From: Synechococcus sp. UW105
Lineage (GTDB): Bacteria > Cyanobacteriota > Cyanobacteriia > PCC-6307 > Cyanobiaceae
Direction of reading: 5' to 3'
Length of the DNA: 64,000 bases
Assembly: GCF_900473935.1 (NCBI RefSeq)
Contig: NZ_UCNN01000026.1
Location: forward strand, 1-64,000
In this document: positions 8,357 through 17,913 of the stretch, piece by piece
Layout: each line of letters starts with the position of its first letter
How positions within the stretch are numbered: the stretch's first letter is position 1
Made by a program: the position numbers and the translations under genes
Notes under the pieces: model-generated
The model's database searches: none
Told to the model about the DNA's origin: nothing
Seen by the model: the letters and a program-made list of their open reading frames with translations, nothing else

Positions 8357-11230
8357 ATGACCTCTTCGGCCCGCTCCAGCGTTGAACCTCCCGCCAGTCT
8401 CACGGCTGAGCCTGATCGCTTCAGCGATGACGCCTGGGAGCTTCTTCTGGCCGGGCAGGATCTCGCCCGCCGTTGGCGTCACGGTGAGCTGGATGTGGAG
8501 CATCTGCTCCAGGTGTTGTTCAGCGATCGCCATTACAGCGAGCTGGTGGATGCCCTCAGCCTCGATTGCGAAGAACTGCTTGATCAGTTGGAGGGATTTC
8601 TGGCTGATCAGCCGATGGCCCGCGGCGATGAATTGTTCATCGGTGAGGATCTTGAGGAGTTGTTGGAAGAGGCCGATCGCTGTCGTGGTCTCTGGGGCTC
8701 CCGCCTGATCGAGGTGTCCCATGTGTTGATCGCCATGGGGCGTGATCCTCGCGTTGGTGCTGATCTTCTCGAGCGGCAGGGTCTGCCGGCAGACCGTCTT
8801 GAGGCAGAGGTGCGTCAATGGCGTCCGTCACAGCGCACCGCTGTTGCGCCGAGAGACGAGGCACTGGCACCTCTCCCGTCGCGGCCTCCGATGCAGTCGA
8901 CTGGTGCACAGAGCTCTGCGCGCCGGCCTCCGGCTCCGGCCTCAGGCCCCCAGCCCACCAGCCCGTCCGCCGCCGACCCTGCCATGACCCGTCGGCGCAG
9001 CAGTCGCAGCGCCCCCGTGAGCTCGGTGGCGCCAGCGGAGTCAACACCGGCCGCCGATCCACTCCTGGCCGATCAGGCGCCCGAGGCAGACGCCACGGCG
9101 CTTGCGCTTTATGGCCGAGATCTCACCGCCGCCGCGTCTGAAGGCAAGCTCGATCCGGTGATCGGTCGTGACACCGAGATCCGCCGCCTGATCAAGGTTC
9201 TCTCCCGTCGCGGCAAGAACAATCCGGTCTTGATCGGTGCCCCCGGTGTCGGCAAAACAGCCATCGCTGAGTTGCTGGCGCAGCGGATTGTTGCCGGTGA
9301 GGTGCCGGAGTCTTTACAGGGTCTTCGTCTGGTTGCTCTCGATGTCGGCGCTTTGATCGCTGGAGCCAAGTTTCGCGGCCAGTTCGAGGAACGCCTCCGC
9401 GCTGTGCTTGCCGAGGTGAGCGACCCCGATGCAGGGGTGGTGCTGTTCATCGATGAGCTGCACACGGTGGTGAGTAGCGACCGAACCAGTGCTGATGCCG
9501 GCAGCTTGCTCAAGCCCGCTCTGGCGCGGGGGGATTTGCGTTGCATCGCCGCCACAACGCCAGAGGACTACCGCCGCACGGTTGAGAAGGATCCCGCTCT
9601 GCATCGTCGCTTTCAGCAGGTTCCGATCCTGGAGCCCTCCCTCGAGCTCAGCGTGGAGATCCTGCGCGGTCTCAAGGAACGCTACGAGCTGCACCACGGG
9701 GTCACCATTACCGACGAGGCGGTGGTGGCATCCATCCGCTTGGCTGATCGCTACATCAGCGACCGTTGCCTGCCTGATAAAGCCATCGACCTCATTGATG
9801 AAGCGGCTGCTCAATTGAAAATGGATGTGACCTCCAAGCCCCAGGTTGTGGAGGATGCGGAAGCAGAGCTGCGCCGCGTGGAGTTGTCGTTGCTTGCAGC
9901 GGAGCAGGCACCGGAATCGGAAAGGGTGCAGCTCCAGCGTTCCAGGCTTGAAGCATCCAGCCACTTGGAGAACTTGCGGGATCGTTGGCAGGCTGAACGG
10001 GACCAGCTGGCGGAACTGCGGCAGTTGTTGCAGGACGATGAAGACTTGCGGCATGCGATGGCGGAAGCCGAACGCAGCAGTGACCTCGAGGAGGCGGCCC
10101 GACTGGAATACGACCAGTTGCATCGCGTTCAGCAGCGCCGCCACGATCTCGAGCAGGCCCTGGCCGAGGCCCAGGCGGCCGGTACGGCTCTACTGCGTGA
10201 GCAGGTTGAGGCTGGCGATATCGCCGACGTGGTCGCCCGCTGGACCGGCATCCCGGTGCAAAGGTTGATGGCGGGAGAGCGCCAGAAGCTGCTCGAGCTT
10301 GATGTTCACCTTGGTGAACGCGTGATTGGTCAGCCAGAAGCGGTGCAAGCTGTTGCCGCTGCCATCCGCCGTGCCCGGGCTGGGATGAAGGATCCGCGTC
10401 GTCCCGTGGGTTCTTTTCTGTTCTTGGGCCCCACAGGTGTGGGCAAGACGGAGTTGGCCAAGGCTTTGGGTGCTCTCTTGTTTGACGAGGAAGAGGCCCT
10501 GGTGCGTCTGGACATGAGCGAATTCATGGAGCGCAATGCTGTGGCGCGCCTGCTTGGTGCCCCCCCTGGCTATGTCGGCTACGAGGAGGGTGGGCAGCTC
10601 ACGGAGGCGGTGCGTCGTCGCCCCTATGCACTTTTATTGCTGGATGAGGTGGAGAAGGCCCATCCGGATGTGTTCAATGTGTTGCTGCAGGTGCTGGATG
10701 ATGGCCGCCTCACCGATTCCCAGGGCCGCACGGTTGATTTCCGCCACACCGTTGTCGTGATGACCAGCAACTTGGCCAGCCGCGCCATTCTTGATACGGC
10801 CCGCCAGGTTCAGCAGGAGGGCTCGGATGTGGAAGCCCTGGAGCGGGCCCTTGCTGGGCAGGTGGATGACGCCATCGGCCGTCAGTTCCGTCCGGAGTTT
10901 CTCAACCGTATTGATGAAGTGATCCGCTTTCGACCTTTGGGGGTCGACGATTTGGAGCGGATCGTGCGCCTGCAGTTGGAGGACCTCTCGCTGCTGATGG
11001 CGGAGCAGGGGCTGGCCCTTGAGGTGGATCCTCCGGTGGTCAGGGCTCTGGCGGAACTTGGTCATGAGCCCGAATACGGAGCGCGCCCCCTGCGTCGTGT
11101 GCTGAGGCGCCATCTGGAGAACCCGCTGGCGACTGAACTGCTGGAGGAGCGTTTCACTGGAGCTAAGACGGTGCGTGTCAGTGCCGGGGAGACGTCGGCA
11201 GATCCCTTCCGATTCGCTGCGGACTCTTGA
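8357..11230 (+). CDS. clpB: ClpB-type AAA+ chaperone (ClpB2-like)
   Basis: Hexameric Hsp100 ATPase of 957 aa. Domains in order: an N-terminal Clp repeat domain (about 20-155); an unusual Pro/Ser/Ala-rich linker (about 160-245); AAA1 with Walker A GAPGVGKT (about 294-301) and Walker B LFIDELH; a coiled-coil middle domain of about 120 residues (about 490-610); and AAA2 with GPTGVGKT (about 693), [13 protein letters not shown] and the pore segment [13 protein letters not shown]. The long middle domain and the absence of the ClpP-docking IGF/IGL tripeptide separate it from ClpA/ClpC. The diverged N-domain and long linker fit the second cyanobacterial ClpB, whose disaggregase activity may differ from the main copy; that assignment is inference. 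Confidence 0.9.
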   Translation: MTSSARSSVEPPASLTAEPDRFSDDAWELLLAGQDLARRWRHGELDVEHLLQVLFSDRHYSELVDALSLDCEELLDQLEGFLADQPMARGDELFIGEDLEELLEEADRCRGLWGSRLIEVSHVLIAMGRDPRVGADLLERQGLPADRLEAEVRQWRPSQRTAVAPRDEALAPLPSRPPMQSTGAQSSARRPPAPASGPQPTSPSAADPAMTRRRSSRSAPVSSVAPAESTPAADPLLADQAPEADATALALYGRDLTAAASEGKLDPVIGRDTEIRRLIKVLSRRGKNNPVLIGAPGVGKTAIAELLAQRIVAGEVPESLQGLRLVALDVGALIAGAKFRGQFEERLRAVLAEVSDPDAGVVLFIDELHTVVSSDRTSADAGSLLKPALARGDLRCIAATTPEDYRRTVEKDPALHRRFQQVPILEPSLELSVEILRGLKERYELHHGVTITDEAVVASIRLADRYISDRCLPDKAIDLIDEAAAQLKMDVTSKPQVVEDAEAELRRVELSLLAAEQAPESERVQLQRSRLEASSHLENLRDRWQAERDQLAELRQLLQDDEDLRHAMAEAERSSDLEEAARLEYDQLHRVQQRRHDLEQALAEAQAAGTALLREQVEAGDIADVVARWTGIPVQRLMAGERQKLLELDVHLGERVIGQPEAVQAVAAAIRRARAGMKDPRRPVGSFLFLGPTGVGKTELAKALGALLFDEEEALVRLDMSEFMERNAVARLLGAPPGYVGYEEGGQLTEAVRRRPYALLLLDEVEKAHPDVFNVLLQVLDDGRLTDSQGRTVDFRHTVVVMTSNLASRAILDTARQVQQEGSDVEALERALAGQVDDAIGRQFRPEFLNRIDEVIRFRPLGVDDLERIVRLQLEDLSLLMAEQGLALEVDPPVVRALAELGHEPEYGARPLRRVLRRHLENPLATELLEERFTGAKTVRVSAGETSADPFRFAADS

Positions 11231-11306
11231 CGAGAAAGGCATCCGGTATGGTGTCTGTTTGCCGGCAGGTGCCTTTGGTACCGGCGTCAGCACCGGCCGA
11301 GGATCC

Positions 11307-11546
11307 GTGACCACCCCCACCTCCGAGGACACAGCAGCGACCAAGCCTCAGGCCCCCTCTGGCGATAGCCGGAAGGGAGGGTTTGTTGCCGCCACTTTGG
11401 AAGAGCTCAAACTCGTGGTCTGGCCCACCCGTCAGCAGCTGTTCAGCGAATCAGTCGCTGTGATCTTGATGGTGAGTCTGTCGGCTGCTGCGATTGCATC
11501 AGTGAGTCGTTTCTTCGATTGGTCGGCCTCTCAGGTGTTTCGTTGA
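11307..11546 (+). CDS. secE: Preprotein translocase subunit SecE
   Basis: Small essential subunit of the SecYEG channel. The 79-aa protein has an acidic/Thr-rich head, the conserved amphipathic stretch FVAATLEELKLVVWPTRQQL (about 31-50) and one membrane helix (about 52-70). I used the GTG at 11307 (VTTPTSEDTAA) because it gives the normal single-TM SecE length; an in-frame ATG at 11175 would overlap clpB. It is first in the secE-nusG-rplK-rplA-rplJ-rplL block. The 76 bases before it contain no convincing promoter. Confidence 0.93.
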   Translation: MTTPTSEDTAATKPQAPSGDSRKGGFVAATLEELKLVVWPTRQQLFSESVAVILMVSLSAAAIASVSRFFDWSASQVFR

Positions 11547-11609
11547 TCAGCGGCAATTCCGGTCGTGATCTGTTGTTCTCGTCTTTCAGTTTTTACTTCT
11601 CCTTCGCCC

Positions 11610-12269
11610 GTGTCTGACGTCGACCTCACTGATCAGAGCGCTGATGTGCTCGAACTGCCAGCCCCCAACGAGGGTGAAGTCGGTACGGCTTCGGTGGCAC
11701 GCACAGCGATTGCCCGCTGGTACGCGGTGCAAGTGGCGTCCAGTTGTGAGAAGAAGGTGAAGGCCACCCTGGAGCAGCGAGCTGTCACCCTCGGCGTCAG
11801 CAACCGCATCCTTGAGATCGAGATTCCCGAAACGCCCGCGGTCAAGATCAAGAAGGACGGCAGCCGTCAGTCCACCGAGGAGAAGGTCTTCCCCGGATAC
11901 GTACTGGTGCGCATGGTTCTGGATGAGGACACGATGATGGCGGTACGAAGCACCCCCAACGTGATTAATTTCGTCGGGGCTGAGGACCGTCGTGCCACTG
12001 GTAAGGCCCGTGGTCATATCAAACCCAGACCTCTGAGTCGTTCGGAGGTGGATCGCATCTTCAAGCGGGCGGCAGAGAAGAAGACTGTGGTCAAGGTTGA
12101 TCTCACCGAAGGTGATCAAATCCTGGTGACCGCCGGGCCCTTTAAGGATTTCCAAGGCGAAGTGATCGAGGTCTCGGGCGAGCGCAGCAAGCTCAAGGCT
12201 TTGCTGTCGATTTTCGGGCGGGAAACCCCGGTCGAACTCGAGTTTTCCCAGGTCAGTAAACAAGGCTGA
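11610..12269 (+). CDS. nusG: Transcription termination/antitermination factor NusG
   Basis: Binds RNA polymerase and promotes elongation or couples it to Rho and the ribosome. The 219-aa protein has an acidic N-terminal extension (about 1-36, common in cyanobacteria), the NGN domain starting at ARWYAVQVASSCEKKV, the PGYVLVRM strand, and a C-terminal KOW motif (EGDQILVTAGPFKDFQGEV). The GTG at 11610 (VSDVDLTDQ) is the likeliest start; the ATT- and TTG-rich upstream extension is not conserved-looking. It lies 63 bases after secE. Confidence 0.95.
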   Translation: MSDVDLTDQSADVLELPAPNEGEVGTASVARTAIARWYAVQVASSCEKKVKATLEQRAVTLGVSNRILEIEIPETPAVKIKKDGSRQSTEEKVFPGYVLVRMVLDEDTMMAVRSTPNVINFVGAEDRRATGKARGHIKPRPLSRSEVDRIFKRAAEKKTVVKVDLTEGDQILVTAGPFKDFQGEVIEVSGERSKLKALLSIFGRETPVELEFSQVSKQG

Positions 12270-12278
12270 TCCAGCGGC

Positions 12279-12350
12279 GGCCGTCTCCCTGCGGAGGGCG
12301 GCCTCTGAGGTGGTTCACCACCTCGCCGCACCTGCCCCGAGGGTCAGGTG
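12279..12350 (+). ncRNA. Structured leader of rplK-rplA (three hairpins)
   Basis: The 109-base gap between nusG and rplK holds three consecutive inverted repeats: GGCCGTCTCC paired with GGAGGGCGGCC (12279-12303, one-base bulge); a perfect GAGGTGG-TTCA-CCACCTC (12307-12324); and CACCTG paired with CAGGTG (12329-12350). Ribosomal protein L1 is known to repress the L11 operon in enterobacteria by binding its leader, so this may be the autoregulatory site or an attenuator. That role is inferred; only the pairing is visible. Confidence 0.5.
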
Positions 12351-12378
12351 ATCCGCAGATGTCCAACCCCGCTAGCCG

Positions 12379-12804
12379 ATGGCCAAGAAAGTCGTAGCTG
12401 TGATCAAGCTGGCCCTTCAGGCCGGCAAAGCCAACCCTGCACCACCGGTGGGCCCTGCCCTCGGTCAGCACGGGGTCAACATCATGGCATTCTGCAAGGA
12501 ATACAACGCCCGCACGCAGGACAAGGCCGGGTTCGTGATTCCGGTGGAGATCTCGGTCTTCGAAGACCGCAGCTTCACCTTCATCACCAAGACGCCTCCG
12601 GCGTCGGTGCTGATCACCAAAGCCGCTGGAATCCCCAAAGGTTCCGGTGAGTCCGCCAAGGGAAGTGTTGGTTCCATCAACCGCGCCCAGCTCGAGGAAA
12701 TCGCCAAGACAAAGCTGCCCGATCTCAACTGCACCAGCGTTGAGTCGGCGATGCGCATCATTGAAGGCACCGCCCGCAACATGGGCGTCGCCATCAGTGA
12801 CTAA
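12379..12804 (+). CDS. rplK: 50S ribosomal protein L11
   Basis: Forms the GTPase-associated centre of the large subunit together with L10 and L7/L12. The 141-aa length is standard, with the N-terminal signature [19 protein letters not shown] and the C-terminal rRNA-binding domain ending GTARNMGV. It is followed 83 bases later by rplA, as in nearly all bacteria. Confidence 0.98.
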   Translation: MAKKVVAVIKLALQAGKANPAPPVGPALGQHGVNIMAFCKEYNARTQDKAGFVIPVEISVFEDRSFTFITKTPPASVLITKAAGIPKGSGESAKGSVGSINRAQLEEIAKTKLPDLNCTSVESAMRIIEGTARNMGVAISD

Positions 12805-12887
12805 CTCGTTCAGCCTTTCAGCGTTTTCCGCATTCCGTTCACCTCATTGGGGGAGACCTTTCCGGTCGCCTGCACCCCGTACCTGTC

Positions 12888-13595
12888 ATGCCCAAACTCT
12901 CTAAGCGTCTGGCCAGCCTCGTCGGCAAGATCGAGGACCGTGCCTACGAACCTCTTGACGCGATCAAGATTGTCAAGGACAACGCCAACGCCAAATTTGA
13001 CGAAACGATCGAAGCGCATGCGCGCCTTGGCATTGATCCCAAGTACACCGATCAGCAGCTTCGCACCACCGTCGCTTTGCCTGAAGGCACTGGTCAGACC
13101 GTGCGCATTGCCGTGATTTCTCGTGGTGAGAAGGTGGCCGAGGCCAAGGCTGCTGGTGCCGAGCTCGCCGGCGATGACGATCTGGTGGAGACCATCGCCA
13201 AGGGCGAGATGGATTTCGACCTGCTGATTGCCACCCCCGACATGATGCCCAAGGTGGCCAAGTTGGGTCGAGTGCTTGGTCCCCGTGGCCTGATGCCGAA
13301 CCCCAAAGCTGGCACCGTCACGACTGATCTGGCTTCGGCGATCAAGGAATTCAAGGCCGGCAAACTTGAATTCCGTGCCGATCGCACTGGCATTGTTCAC
13401 GTGCGTTTCGGCAAGGCAAGCTTCTCTGCTGAAGCCCTGCTGAATAACCTCAAGACTCTGCAGGAAACGATCGACCGCAACAAGCCCTCTGGCGCCAAAG
13501 GTCGTTATTGGAAGAGCCTTTACGTGACCTCGACCATGGGTCCCTCTGTGGAAGTGGATGTCACGGCGTTGCAGGACATCGCTCAGGACGAGTGA
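12888..13595 (+). CDS. rplA: 50S ribosomal protein L1
   Basis: Component of the mobile L1 stalk that helps release deacylated tRNA, and commonly a translational repressor of its own operon. The 235-aa protein contains the signature stretch [19 protein letters not shown] and the two-lobed layout expected for L1. A strong hairpin begins 27 bases after its stop and precedes the rplJ leader. It is probably co-transcribed with rplK. Confidence 0.98.
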   Translation: MPKLSKRLASLVGKIEDRAYEPLDAIKIVKDNANAKFDETIEAHARLGIDPKYTDQQLRTTVALPEGTGQTVRIAVISRGEKVAEAKAAGAELAGDDDLVETIAKGEMDFDLLIATPDMMPKVAKLGRVLGPRGLMPNPKAGTVTTDLASAIKEFKAGKLEFRADRTGIVHVRFGKASFSAEALLNNLKTLQETIDRNKPSGAKGRYWKSLYVTSTMGPSVEVDVTALQDIAQDE

Positions 13596-13621
13596 TCACT
13601 GCGTCGAGTCGTTCAGAAGGC

Positions 13622-13647
13622 AAAGCCTCCACCTTGGTGGGGGCTTT
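13622..13647 (+). terminator. Hairpin after rplA (attenuator or terminator)
   Basis: AAAGCCTCCACC (13622-13633) pairs with GGTGGGGGCTTT (13636-13647), giving about eleven base pairs with one T-G wobble. The tail is GTTGTAAG rather than a run of T, so complete intrinsic termination is uncertain. Partial termination between rplKA and rplJL is the simplest reading. Confidence 0.55.
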
Positions 13648-13663
13648 GTTGTAAGTTGGGCAA

Positions 13664-13765
13664 CTGGCGAAAGCCAGACGGGCACGCGCCCGGCCAAAGA
13701 CAGCAGGTGATCGTGTTGGTTGAAGACCTGCTCTTCAACCGATTGATATAAGCCCTGCCGAGGAC
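13664..13765 (+). ncRNA. Ribosomal protein L10 leader
   Basis: This leader autoregulates rplJ-rplL through binding of the L10(L12)n complex. Visible elements in order: CTGGC-GAAA-GCCAG with a GNRA loop (13664-13677), CGGGC-ACGC-GCCCG (13679-13692), the AAAGACAGCAGGT segment (about 13697-13708), a perfect nine-pair hairpin GGTTGAAGA/TCTTCAACC (13718-13740), and the conserved CCCTGCCGAGG (13753-13763). The CCTGC of that last element can close on GCAGG. This matches the known L10-leader architecture. A further start-proximal structure follows at 13792-13871. Confidence 0.8.
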
Positions 13766-13791
13766 AACGCAACGATTTTTCTCCCTTTGGG

Positions 13792-13871
13792 ATTGGATCG
13801 GCACGCGGCCTCGATTCCTTCGGGAATTGCAACGGCTGCGTGCCCAGCTTGTTCCCCCGATCCGATCCAAT
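13792..13871 (+). promoter_or_regulatory. Hairpin enclosing the rplJ translation-start region
   Basis: ATTGGATCGG (13792-13801) can pair with CCGATCCAAT (13862-13871). Inside it, GGCACGC (13800-13806) pairs with GCGTGCC (13838-13844), and a UUCG-capped hairpin occupies 13813-13828. The outer 3' arm ends four bases before the rplJ ATG, so the folded form should hide the ribosome-binding region. Confidence 0.5.
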
Positions 13872-13875
13872 TCCT

Positions 13876-14403
13876 ATGGGCCGCACGCTGGAGAGCAAGC
13901 AACAGATCGTCGAAGAGCTCAAGCAGCTTCTCGGCGAGGCCGAAATGGCACTGGTCCTGGATTACCAGGGTCTTTCCATCAAAGAGATGTCTGATCTGCG
14001 GACTCGTCTGCAGGCCAGCAATGGTGTGTGCAAGGTGACCAAAAACACCTTGATGCGCCTGGCTATTGATGGTGACAGTGCTTGGTCGGATCTCAAGTCC
14101 CTGCTGTCGGGCACCAACGCCTTCGTTCTGGTTAAGGGCGATGTTGGTGGTGCCGTGAAGGCTGTTCAGTCCTTCCAAAAAGACACCAAAAAATCCGAGA
14201 CGAAAGGCGGCCTTTTCGAAGGCAAGCTCCTCTCTCAGGACGAGATCAAAGCTATTGGCGATCTTCCTTCCAAGGAAGCGCTTATGGCCCAGATTGCCGG
14301 TGCCGTCAACGCAGTGGCCACCAAGGTGGCTGTTGGCATCAACGAGGTTCCCTCCGGTCTCGCTCGGGCGCTCAAGCAGCACGCCGAATCCGGCGACAGC
14401 TGA
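13876..14403 (+). CDS. rplJ: 50S ribosomal protein L10
   Basis: Base of the ribosomal stalk, binding rRNA and several L7/L12 dimers. The 175-aa protein starts [15 protein letters not shown] at the ATG at 13876. An in-frame upstream ATG at 13840 would add 12 residues that fall inside the leader structure, and it is not used in the family. The conserved [11 protein letters not shown] segment and the C-terminal helical L12-binding tail are present. It is preceded by the L10 leader and followed 47 bases later by rplL. Confidence 0.97.
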   Translation: MGRTLESKQQIVEELKQLLGEAEMALVLDYQGLSIKEMSDLRTRLQASNGVCKVTKNTLMRLAIDGDSAWSDLKSLLSGTNAFVLVKGDVGGAVKAVQSFQKDTKKSETKGGLFEGKLLSQDEIKAIGDLPSKEALMAQIAGAVNAVATKVAVGINEVPSGLARALKQHAESGDS

Positions 14404-14450
14404 TCGTCTTCGACCCGACTGTTTTTTTGATCTGTTGCTGATTCCCAACC

Positions 14451-14843
14451 ATGTCTGCAAAAACCGACGAAATCCTCGAATCACTGAAGTCTCTTTCCCT
14501 GCTTGAAGCTTCCGAGCTGGTCAAGCAGATTGAAGAGGCCTTTGGTGTTTCCGCTGCCGCATCTGCCGGTGTGGTGATGGCAGCCCCTGGCGCCGCTGGT
14601 GGTGCTGGTGGTGAAGCCGCAGAAGAGAAGACCGAATTTGATGTTGTGCTGGAAAGCTTTGATGCTTCGGCCAAGATCAAGGTCCTCAAGGCTGTGCGCG
14701 AAGCCACTGGACTGGGCCTGGGCGATGCCAAGGCCATGGTCGAGGCTGCTCCAAAGGCCATCAAGGAAGGCGTGTCCAAGGACGACGCCGAAGCCGTCAA
14801 GAAGGCCATCGAAGAAGCAGGTGGCAAGGTCACCCTCAAGTGA
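14451..14843 (+). CDS. rplL: 50S ribosomal protein L7/L12
   Basis: Multicopy stalk protein that recruits and stimulates translational GTPases. The 130-aa protein has the N-terminal dimerisation helices ([19 protein letters not shown]), an Ala/Gly-rich hinge (about 40-60) and the globular C-terminal domain with [20 protein letters not shown]. An intrinsic terminator follows about 40 bases after its stop, closing the ribosomal-protein transcript. Confidence 0.98.
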   Translation: MSAKTDEILESLKSLSLLEASELVKQIEEAFGVSAAASAGVVMAAPGAAGGAGGEAAEEKTEFDVVLESFDASAKIKVLKAVREATGLGLGDAKAMVEAAPKAIKEGVSKDDAEAVKKAIEEAGGKVTLK

Positions 14844-14885
14844 TCCTCCGGTCGGAGTTCGCTCCGGCTGCACCCTTTGCTTTTG

Positions 14886-14919
14886 AACCGGTTGCCCCTC
14901 AGGGGGTAGCCGGTTTTTT
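14886..14919 (+). terminator. Intrinsic terminator after rplL
   Basis: AACCGG-TTGCCCC pairs with GGGGGTAG-CCGGTT around a short loop, directly followed by a T-run (14914-14919). This is a classic Rho-independent terminator on the forward strand, positioned to end the secE-to-rplL operon. Confidence 0.85.
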
Positions 14920-14943
14920 CATGGCTCCTCCGCGATGGCGCAT

Positions 14944-14967
14944 AAAAAACTCCGCCGAAGGCGGAGT
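14944..14967 (-). terminator. Intrinsic terminator for the reverse-strand DUF3747-like gene
   Basis: Read on the reverse strand, ACTCCGCC-TTC-GGCGGAGT (14967-14949) is followed by TTTTTT (to 14944). It lies about 150 bases beyond the stop of the reverse-strand gene at 15121, back to back with the rplL terminator. The transcript would carry a long 3' untranslated region. Confidence 0.75.
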
Positions 14968-14998
14968 CGATCAGGGAGGCGCATGGCAGGCGTCTGGC

Positions 14999-15054
14999 CT
15001 TGTTTCGACCCTGCAGAGGCGCGCAACACTCCTCACACATCTGTTTTGTAGATG
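14999..15054 (+). ncRNA. Yfr1-like motif in intergenic region (tentative)
   Basis: The forward strand carries ACTCCTCACAC (15028-15038), identical to the conserved unpaired 11-mer of the cyanobacterial small RNA Yfr1. It is followed at once by a small hairpin CATCT/AGATG (15038-15054) and preceded by possible pairing of GCAGG with CCTGC. Against it: no T-run follows, and Yfr1 normally lies near trxA/guaB. It may be chance or part of the reverse transcript's untranslated region. Confidence 0.25.
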
Positions 15055-15120
15055 CTGGGCTCTGATCTGCCTCCCCTGGGGTGGCGCTCTGGTAACTGTC
15101 CAGCTGGTCCTGCCCTGGAC

Positions 15121-15849
15121 TCAGGGGCGGAAGGGTATGACCTCTAGCCGGATCGGTCCCTTCCCAAGCCGGTTTGTGTTGCGAGAGATCAGCTGTGGGG
15201 GGCGGGGGGCGCTGATTCCCATCCTGCTGGCTCCGGTGGATGGTCGTTGTCCAGCCTTGGCCAGCAGCGTGGTGGTCGGTTCAGCGTGGGCGAAATACAC
15301 ATGGCTGAGGGTGCGTCCTTTGTAGGCCCGACGTTCCAGGCTCCAGCCCGGTTCGAGTTTTAGTTCGACGAAGGCATCCCGCTTCCGTTGCACTTGTTCG
15401 GAGCGGGCTACCACGATCGGCACTGCTCGGTTGGGATCGAAGGCGGTGAGCACAAGCCCCCGGCGGTCACTTTCGATCCGTAGGCGGAAGGCGGAATCCA
15501 TGTCGCTGCCGCCAGTGCGCAGTGAATACCCGTTGCTATCCAGGTATCGGCTGCAGATGCCGGTGAAATCAAATCCGTTGAGCGCAGGATTCACCAGTCC
15601 ATCGCTGCGCTTTTCCCAACACAGCGGGCGGGTTTTGATTTGCTCCAGAACCAGCAGTGTCCAGCGGTCTTGACCTACTGCCCTGGCCAAGACCGCGAAC
15701 CGTTGTTCATCGAGCGGTTGGCTGTCAAACAAGCTGGCGGCTGCAAGCGGGATGCCAGCCGCAGTCAGCCCGGCGGCCACCACAAGGGCTGCAGCTGTCC
15801 TTGGCCCGAGGGGCTGCGGGCTCCGCTTGTCGGGGTAGGTTCGCGGCAT
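15121..15849 (-). CDS. Exported DUF3747-like protein
   Basis: A 242-aa protein with an N-terminal hydrophobic segment (about 17-38, ending [11 protein letters not shown]) that is either a signal peptide or a membrane anchor. The mature part begins with the pattern [15 protein letters not shown] and continues [14 protein letters not shown] and [19 protein letters not shown], which I associate with the cyanobacterial DUF3747 family of secreted or surface proteins. The C-terminal portion (about 180-242) is basic and Pro-rich and not recognisable. The molecular function is unknown. It is divergent from rnhA (59-base gap) and ends with its own terminator. Confidence 0.75.
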   Translation of the reverse strand: MPRTYPDKRSPQPLGPRTAAALVVAAGLTAAGIPLAAASLFDSQPLDEQRFAVLARAVGQDRWTLLVLEQIKTRPLCWEKRSDGLVNPALNGFDFTGICSRYLDSNGYSLRTGGSDMDSAFRLRIESDRRGLVLTAFDPNRAVPIVVARSEQVQRKRDAFVELKLEPGWSLERRAYKGRTLSHVYFAHAEPTTTLLAKAGQRPSTGASRMGISAPRPPQLISRNTNRLGKGPIRLEVIPFRP

Positions 15850-15908
15850 TGCTTTGGGCCCGCGGGGGAAGGAATCTGTGTTCTACCGAATTTGGCGCGG
15901 AGAAACCA

Positions 15909-16679
15909 ATGGTTGAGGGCCGCGGACGGGTGATTGCGGCAGCCACCGATGGGGCTTGCAGTGGCAACCCAGGGCCTGGAGGCTGGGGCGCACTGCTGCG
16001 CTTTGAAGACGGCAGCGTTGAGGAGTTTGGTGGCTTTGCTCCCGCAACGACCAACAACAGGATGGAGCTCCAGGCGGCGTTAGCTGTGCTGGAGCGTCTG
16101 CAGGAGCTGCCACGCCATCCCGACCTCCGCCTGCGCACCGATAGCAAGTATTTGATTGATGGACTGAGCTCCTGGATGAAGGGCTGGAAACGGAAGGGAT
16201 GGAAAACCGCAGCGGGTAAACCCGTGCTCAATCAGGATCTTTGGAAGGCTCTCGATGCAGCCCGTCTGGATGATGTGCCTCTGGCTTATGTGAAGGGGCA
16301 TAGCGGTGATCCCGACAATGAGCGCGTGGACCAGATTGCGGTTGGTTTTTCTCGCGGTCAGTCGCCCGTCTCCACCAGGGCTGGAGTCGTCAAGCCAGCT
16401 GCTGAGGCTGCCGTATCTCGCGCTGATCCCAACGAGCAGGATCCGGCGCCTCCAGCCCTTGTCAGGCTTTTGAGCCGGCTGGAGCTGGCCGACCGTTTGG
16501 CGGATGGGGGCTATTCGCTCACGCCGATTGAACTGGCCCAGCTTGTGGAACAACCGCTGGCCAGGCTCGAGCAGAAAAAGGACGCTTGGCGTTGGCGCGA
16601 TTGGGAGCTGCAGCCAGTGGAGCAGGGAAAGCGATGGCGGTTGCACCGTGGCGCGGCAGGATCAAAGCAGTCGGGATGA
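15909..16679 (+). CDS. rnhA: Ribonuclease HI with C-terminal extension
   Basis: Cuts the RNA strand of RNA-DNA hybrids. All catalytic residues are present: D14 ([15 protein letters not shown]), E53 (NNRMELQAA), D78 (RTDSKY), H131 ([10 protein letters not shown]) and D141. The catalytic domain ends near residue 148. About 108 further residues form an Ala/Pro linker and a helical C-terminal domain ([17 protein letters not shown], ending in a Trp-rich [11 protein letters not shown] segment) that is not part of standard RNase HI. The ATG at 15909 (MVEGRGRV) gives the normal N-terminus; an upstream in-frame start would overlap the divergent neighbour. Confidence 0.95.
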   Translation: MVEGRGRVIAAATDGACSGNPGPGGWGALLRFEDGSVEEFGGFAPATTNNRMELQAALAVLERLQELPRHPDLRLRTDSKYLIDGLSSWMKGWKRKGWKTAAGKPVLNQDLWKALDAARLDDVPLAYVKGHSGDPDNERVDQIAVGFSRGQSPVSTRAGVVKPAAEAAVSRADPNEQDPAPPALVRLLSRLELADRLADGGYSLTPIELAQLVEQPLARLEQKKDAWRWRDWELQPVEQGKRWRLHRGAAGSKQSG

Positions 16680-16686
16680 GGACGGG

Positions 16687-17880
16687 ATGGGTCAACCGTC
16701 GCCTATGGCCAGCGGAGCTTCAGGCCCAATGTCTGCCGGAGGCTTCTATCAACGTTGGTTAGGCCCCGTGTTGGCCAACGATGAGGGTGTGGATGCAGAG
16801 CAGCTCAGCCGAACTGCGCTGACCGCTTTAGGACAGGCCAGTCTGCGCCGGAGCTGGCCCGGCATCTCCACTGTGCTCGATGGCGTCTCCTCCGAGTTGC
16901 AACGTCGGGATCTACGCCTGGAGCAGGTGTTGTTTGGCTGTCGTTTCAGCAATCCAGTCGGTCTGGCAGCTGGATTCGACAAGAATGGAGTCGCAGCAGG
17001 AATCTGGGATCGTTTTGGTTTTGGTTTTGCCGAGGTGGGGACCGTCACCTGGCATGCCCAGCCGGGAAATCCACGCCCTCGTTTGTTCCGATTGGCCCAG
17101 GAACAGGCAGCCCTGAATCGCATGGGCTTCAACAACGATGGTGCTGAAGCGATGCTGCGCACCCTGGAGCGCCAGGCTCTGCCACCTCCGGGGCAGCGTC
17201 CTGCGGTGTTGGGGATCAATCTGGGCAAGTCGAAGATCACCAGTCTGGAGCTCGCTCCCGACGACTACGCCTCCTCCCTCGAGTTGCTGGCGCCGATGGC
17301 TGATTACGCCGTGATCAACGTCAGCTCCCCGAATACTCCCGGGCTCAGAGATCTTCAGGACTCCGCTCAGCTTCGACGGCTGGTGGAGCGGTTACGGCGT
17401 CTCCAGGCTTGCCCACCTCTGTTAGTGAAGATTGCGCCAGACCTGGAGGATGACGCCATCGATGCCATTGCGCGACTGGCCTACGAGGAAGGGCTGGCGG
17501 GGATCATTGCCGTGAATACCAGCCTTGACCGCCTTGGACTGGGGGATCGGGTCATGCCTCAGACCGGACAAACCTTGGCTGAGGAAGCCGGTGGTCTCAG
17601 TGGGGCGCCTCTGCGGTATCGCGCCCTGGAGGTGATGCGTCGCCTCAGGGCCAGCGCCGGTCCTTCTCTGCCGTTGATCGGAGTGGGTGGCATTGATTCG
17701 CCTGAGGTGGCATGGGAACGGATCACAGCCGGCGCCTCTCTGATTCAGCTTTATACAGGCTGGATTTTTCAGGGGCCCGCTCTGGTCTCGCGGATTTTGG
17801 AGGGGTTGAGCCTTCAGTTGGATCGCCATGGCTTTCGCAATCTCACTGATGCGGTGGGCAGCGGCGTGCCCTGGCAATGA
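16687..17880 (+). CDS. pyrD: Dihydroorotate dehydrogenase (quinone), class 2
   Basis: Oxidises dihydroorotate to orotate in pyrimidine synthesis and passes electrons to membrane quinone. The 397-aa protein has the class 2 N-terminal helical extension (about 1-60), FMN-binding segments [13 protein letters not shown] and NRMGFNNDG, the catalytic serine stretch [15 protein letters not shown], and the C-terminal phosphate-binding [10 protein letters not shown] and [14 protein letters not shown] chose the ATG at 16687, eight bases after the rnhA stop; an in-frame start at 16504 lies inside rnhA. It is probably co-transcribed with rnhA. Confidence 0.97.
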   Translation: MGQPSPMASGASGPMSAGGFYQRWLGPVLANDEGVDAEQLSRTALTALGQASLRRSWPGISTVLDGVSSELQRRDLRLEQVLFGCRFSNPVGLAAGFDKNGVAAGIWDRFGFGFAEVGTVTWHAQPGNPRPRLFRLAQEQAALNRMGFNNDGAEAMLRTLERQALPPPGQRPAVLGINLGKSKITSLELAPDDYASSLELLAPMADYAVINVSSPNTPGLRDLQDSAQLRRLVERLRRLQACPPLLVKIAPDLEDDAIDAIARLAYEEGLAGIIAVNTSLDRLGLGDRVMPQTGQTLAEEAGGLSGAPLRYRALEVMRRLRASAGPSLPLIGVGGIDSPEVAWERITAGASLIQLYTGWIFQGPALVSRILEGLSLQLDRHGFRNLTDAVGSGVPWQ

Positions 17881-17913
17881 TCGATACCCTTCACGTAGGG
17901 CTGAATCCCGTGC

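Noticed and set aside
11227-11252. TTGACG and TATGGT before secE as a promoter
   Set aside because: The spacing is 14 bases, too short for a sigma70-type promoter.
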